From contig NZ_LQIK01000032.1 of the NCBI RefSeq assembly GCF_001499855.1, forward strand, positions 245,791 to 309,790: a stretch of DNA of 64,000 bases, written 5' to 3'. Below the pieces are notes generated by a model. It was not told the origin of the DNA. It searched no databases and was given only the letters and a program-made list of their open reading frames with translations. The position numbers were made by a program, and so were the translations under genes. The DNA comes from Mycobacterium sp. GA-0227b. Its GTDB lineage: Bacteria; Actinomycetota; Actinomycetes; Mycobacteriales; Mycobacteriaceae. Every line of letters begins with the position of its first letter. Positions within the stretch are counted from its first letter, which is position 1. Shown here in pieces: positions 36,201-39,200 of this stretch.

Positions 36201-39200
36201 CGAGTTGGTCGGGTTCTTCGTCAACACGTTGGTGCTGCGGGTCGATCTGGCCGGAGATCCCAGTGTTGCCGACGTGCTGGCTCAGGTGCGCGCACGCAGT
36301 CTGGCCGCGTACGAGCATCAAGACGTGCCCTTCGAAGTGCTCGTCGAACGGCTCAATCCGGCGCGGTCTTTGACCCATCATCCGCTGGTGCAGGTCATCT
36401 TGGCGTGGCAGAACTTCGCCGGTGAGTCCGCGGCCGGCTTGACGTTGGGTGATCTGGAGGCCACCCCGTTGCCGCTCGACACCCACACCGCGCGCATGGA
36501 TCTGTCGTTCTCGCTGGCCGAACGCTGGACCGAAACTGGTGAGGCTGATGGCATTTCGGGCACGGTGGAGTTCCGGACCGATGTGTTCGACACAGCCAGC
36601 ATCGAAGCCCTGATCGAGCGGTTGCAACGGGTGCTCGAGGCAATGACCGCCGACTCCACCCGGCCGTTGTCGGTGATCGATGTCCTCGATGCCGGCGAAC
36701 ATGCCCGCGTCGATGCGATCGGCAATCGGGCGGCGCTGAACCAGCCGGTCGCCACGGACTCGATTGTGGCGTTGTTCGAGGCGCAGGTCGTCCACGCTCC
36801 CGACGCGCCGGCCGTCAGCTTCGACGGCCGCACCATCACATACCGCGACCTGGACGAGGCTGCAAACCGGTTGGCGCACATGTTGATTGACCGCGGTGTG
36901 GAGCCTGGGCAGCGGGTGGCGTTGCTGTTCGGACGCTCCGTCGAAGCGGTCGTCGCGATTTTTGCGGTGCTCAAGACCGGTGCGGCGTATGTGCCGATCG
37001 ATCCGTCAGTGCCCGACGCGCGGTTGGAGTTCGTGCTCGGTGATGCGGCGCCGGTGGCCGCGCTCACCACGGCGGCGCTCGCCGAACGGCTGGCCGGACG
37101 CGGGCTGACGGTCATCGACGTCGATGACTCCGCGCTCGACAACCAACTCATCAGCGCCCCGCCGGGGCCGCGCCCAGACGACATCGCTTATCTCATCTAC
37201 ACCTCGGGCACGACCGGTGTGCCCAAGGGAGTGGCGATCCCTCACCACAACGTCACCCGGCTGCTGCAGGCTATCGACACCCGGCTGGAACTGCCGCCGA
37301 AACAGGTGTGGACACAGAGCCATTCGTTGGCTTTCGACTTCTCCGTCTGGGAGATCTTCGGCGCGCTTTTGCATGGTGGGCGGCTGGTGATCGTCTCGGA
37401 TTCGGTGGCTCGGTCGCCGGAGGAGTTCCACGACTTGCTGATCGATGAGCAGGTCAACGTGTTGAGCCAGACGCCGTCGGCGTTCTACGCGCTGCAATCC
37501 ATCGATGAGCTGACCCCCGACTCGGCGTCCGAGTTGGCACTTGACGTGGTGGTGTTCGGCGGCGAGGCGCTGGAGCCGCCGCGGCTCAAGGGCTGGCTGA
37601 AGCAGCATCCGGAAGCACCGCGACTGATCAACATGTACGGGATCACCGAGACGACGGTGCACGCCTCGTTCCGCGAGATCCTGCTCGACGACATCGACAA
37701 CGCCGTCAGCCCGATCGGGATGCCGCTGGCGCACCTGGGCTTCTTCGTGCTCGACGCCTGGTTGCGACCGGTGCCGGTCGGTGTCGTGGGGGAGCTGTAT
37801 GTGGCCGGCGCCGGGGTGGGCGCCGGCTATGTGGGCCGGTCCGGGCTGAGCGCGGCACGGTTCGTGGCGTGTCCCTTCGGTGGCCCCGGCACCCGCATGT
37901 ATCGCACCGGGGATCTGGTGTGTTGGGGTGCCGACGGCGAGCTGAGGTACCTGGGTCGCGCCGACGAGCAGGTCAAGATCCGCGGGTACCGCATCGAGCT
38001 CGGCGAAATCCAAGCTGCCCTGGCCGGTTTGGCCGGAGTGGAGCAAGCGGTGGTGATCGCCCGCGAGGACCGGCCCGGCGACAAGCGGCTGGTGGGGTAT
38101 GTCACCGGCATCGACGATTCGGCCGGGCTACGTGCCGAGCTGGCCGAGCGGCTGCCCGCGTACATGGTGCCGGCCGCGATCGTGACGCTGGACGCGCTTC
38201 CGCTGACGGTAAACGGCAAGCTCGACGTTCGCGCGTTGCCGGCGCCGGAGTACTCCGACGTCGATCACTACCGCGCCCCGGCCGACGCCGTCGAGGAGAT
38301 CCTTGCCTGCATCTACGCCGAGGTTCTCGGGCTGGAGCGGGTCGGGGTCGACGACTCGTTCTTCGACCTCGGCGGCGACAGCATTTCCGCCATCCAGGTG
38401 ATCATGCGGGCCAACGCCGCGGGCCTGGTCGGTCGCCCGCGCGACATCTTCGTCCAGCAGACCGTGGCGCGCCTGGCCCGAGTGGTCAGGCTGGCCGACG
38501 GTCCCGGCGCCGAGACCGACGAGGGCACCGGCCCGGTGATCGCGACCCCGATCATGCACTGGTTGAAAGGCGTGGAAAGTGCCGGCGGCCCGATCGACGA
38601 GTTCAACCAGACGGTTCTGCTGCAGGCTCCTGCGGGGATGACCGAGGCTGATGTGGTGGTGCTGCTGCAGGCCCTGCTGGATCGCCATGCCATGTTGCGG
38701 CTGCGTGCCGCGGACGACGGCGCTGGGAGGTGGTCTTTGACCGTGCCCGACCCGGGGTTGGTGGACGCCCGCGGGTGCCTGCAAACGGTGGACGTGTTGA
38801 CGAATGAGACGCTGGTGGCGGCGCGGTCGCGGTTGAAACCGTCCAACGGGGCGATGCTCAGCGCCGTGTGGGCTTCCTCCACCGGCCAGTTGGCGTTGAT
38901 CGTTCATCACCTGGCCGTTGACGGGGTGTCGTGGCGGATTGTGTTGGAGGACATCAACATTGCTTTGACCCAGCATCGCGGCGGACAGCCCGTGCTGTTG
39001 CCGCCGACGGGGACGTCGTTTGCCCGGTGGGCGGAGCTGCTGGATGAGTACGCGCGCCATCCGGACGTGGTCGGCCAGGCGGATGTGTGGCGGCAGGTGG
39101 CCGCGATCCCCGCCGCGTTGCCGGCGCCGCAACCCGCGGTGGACACGCTTGCCACGGCCGGATACCTGACGGAGCTGCTGGACGCCGAGACCACCCACCT

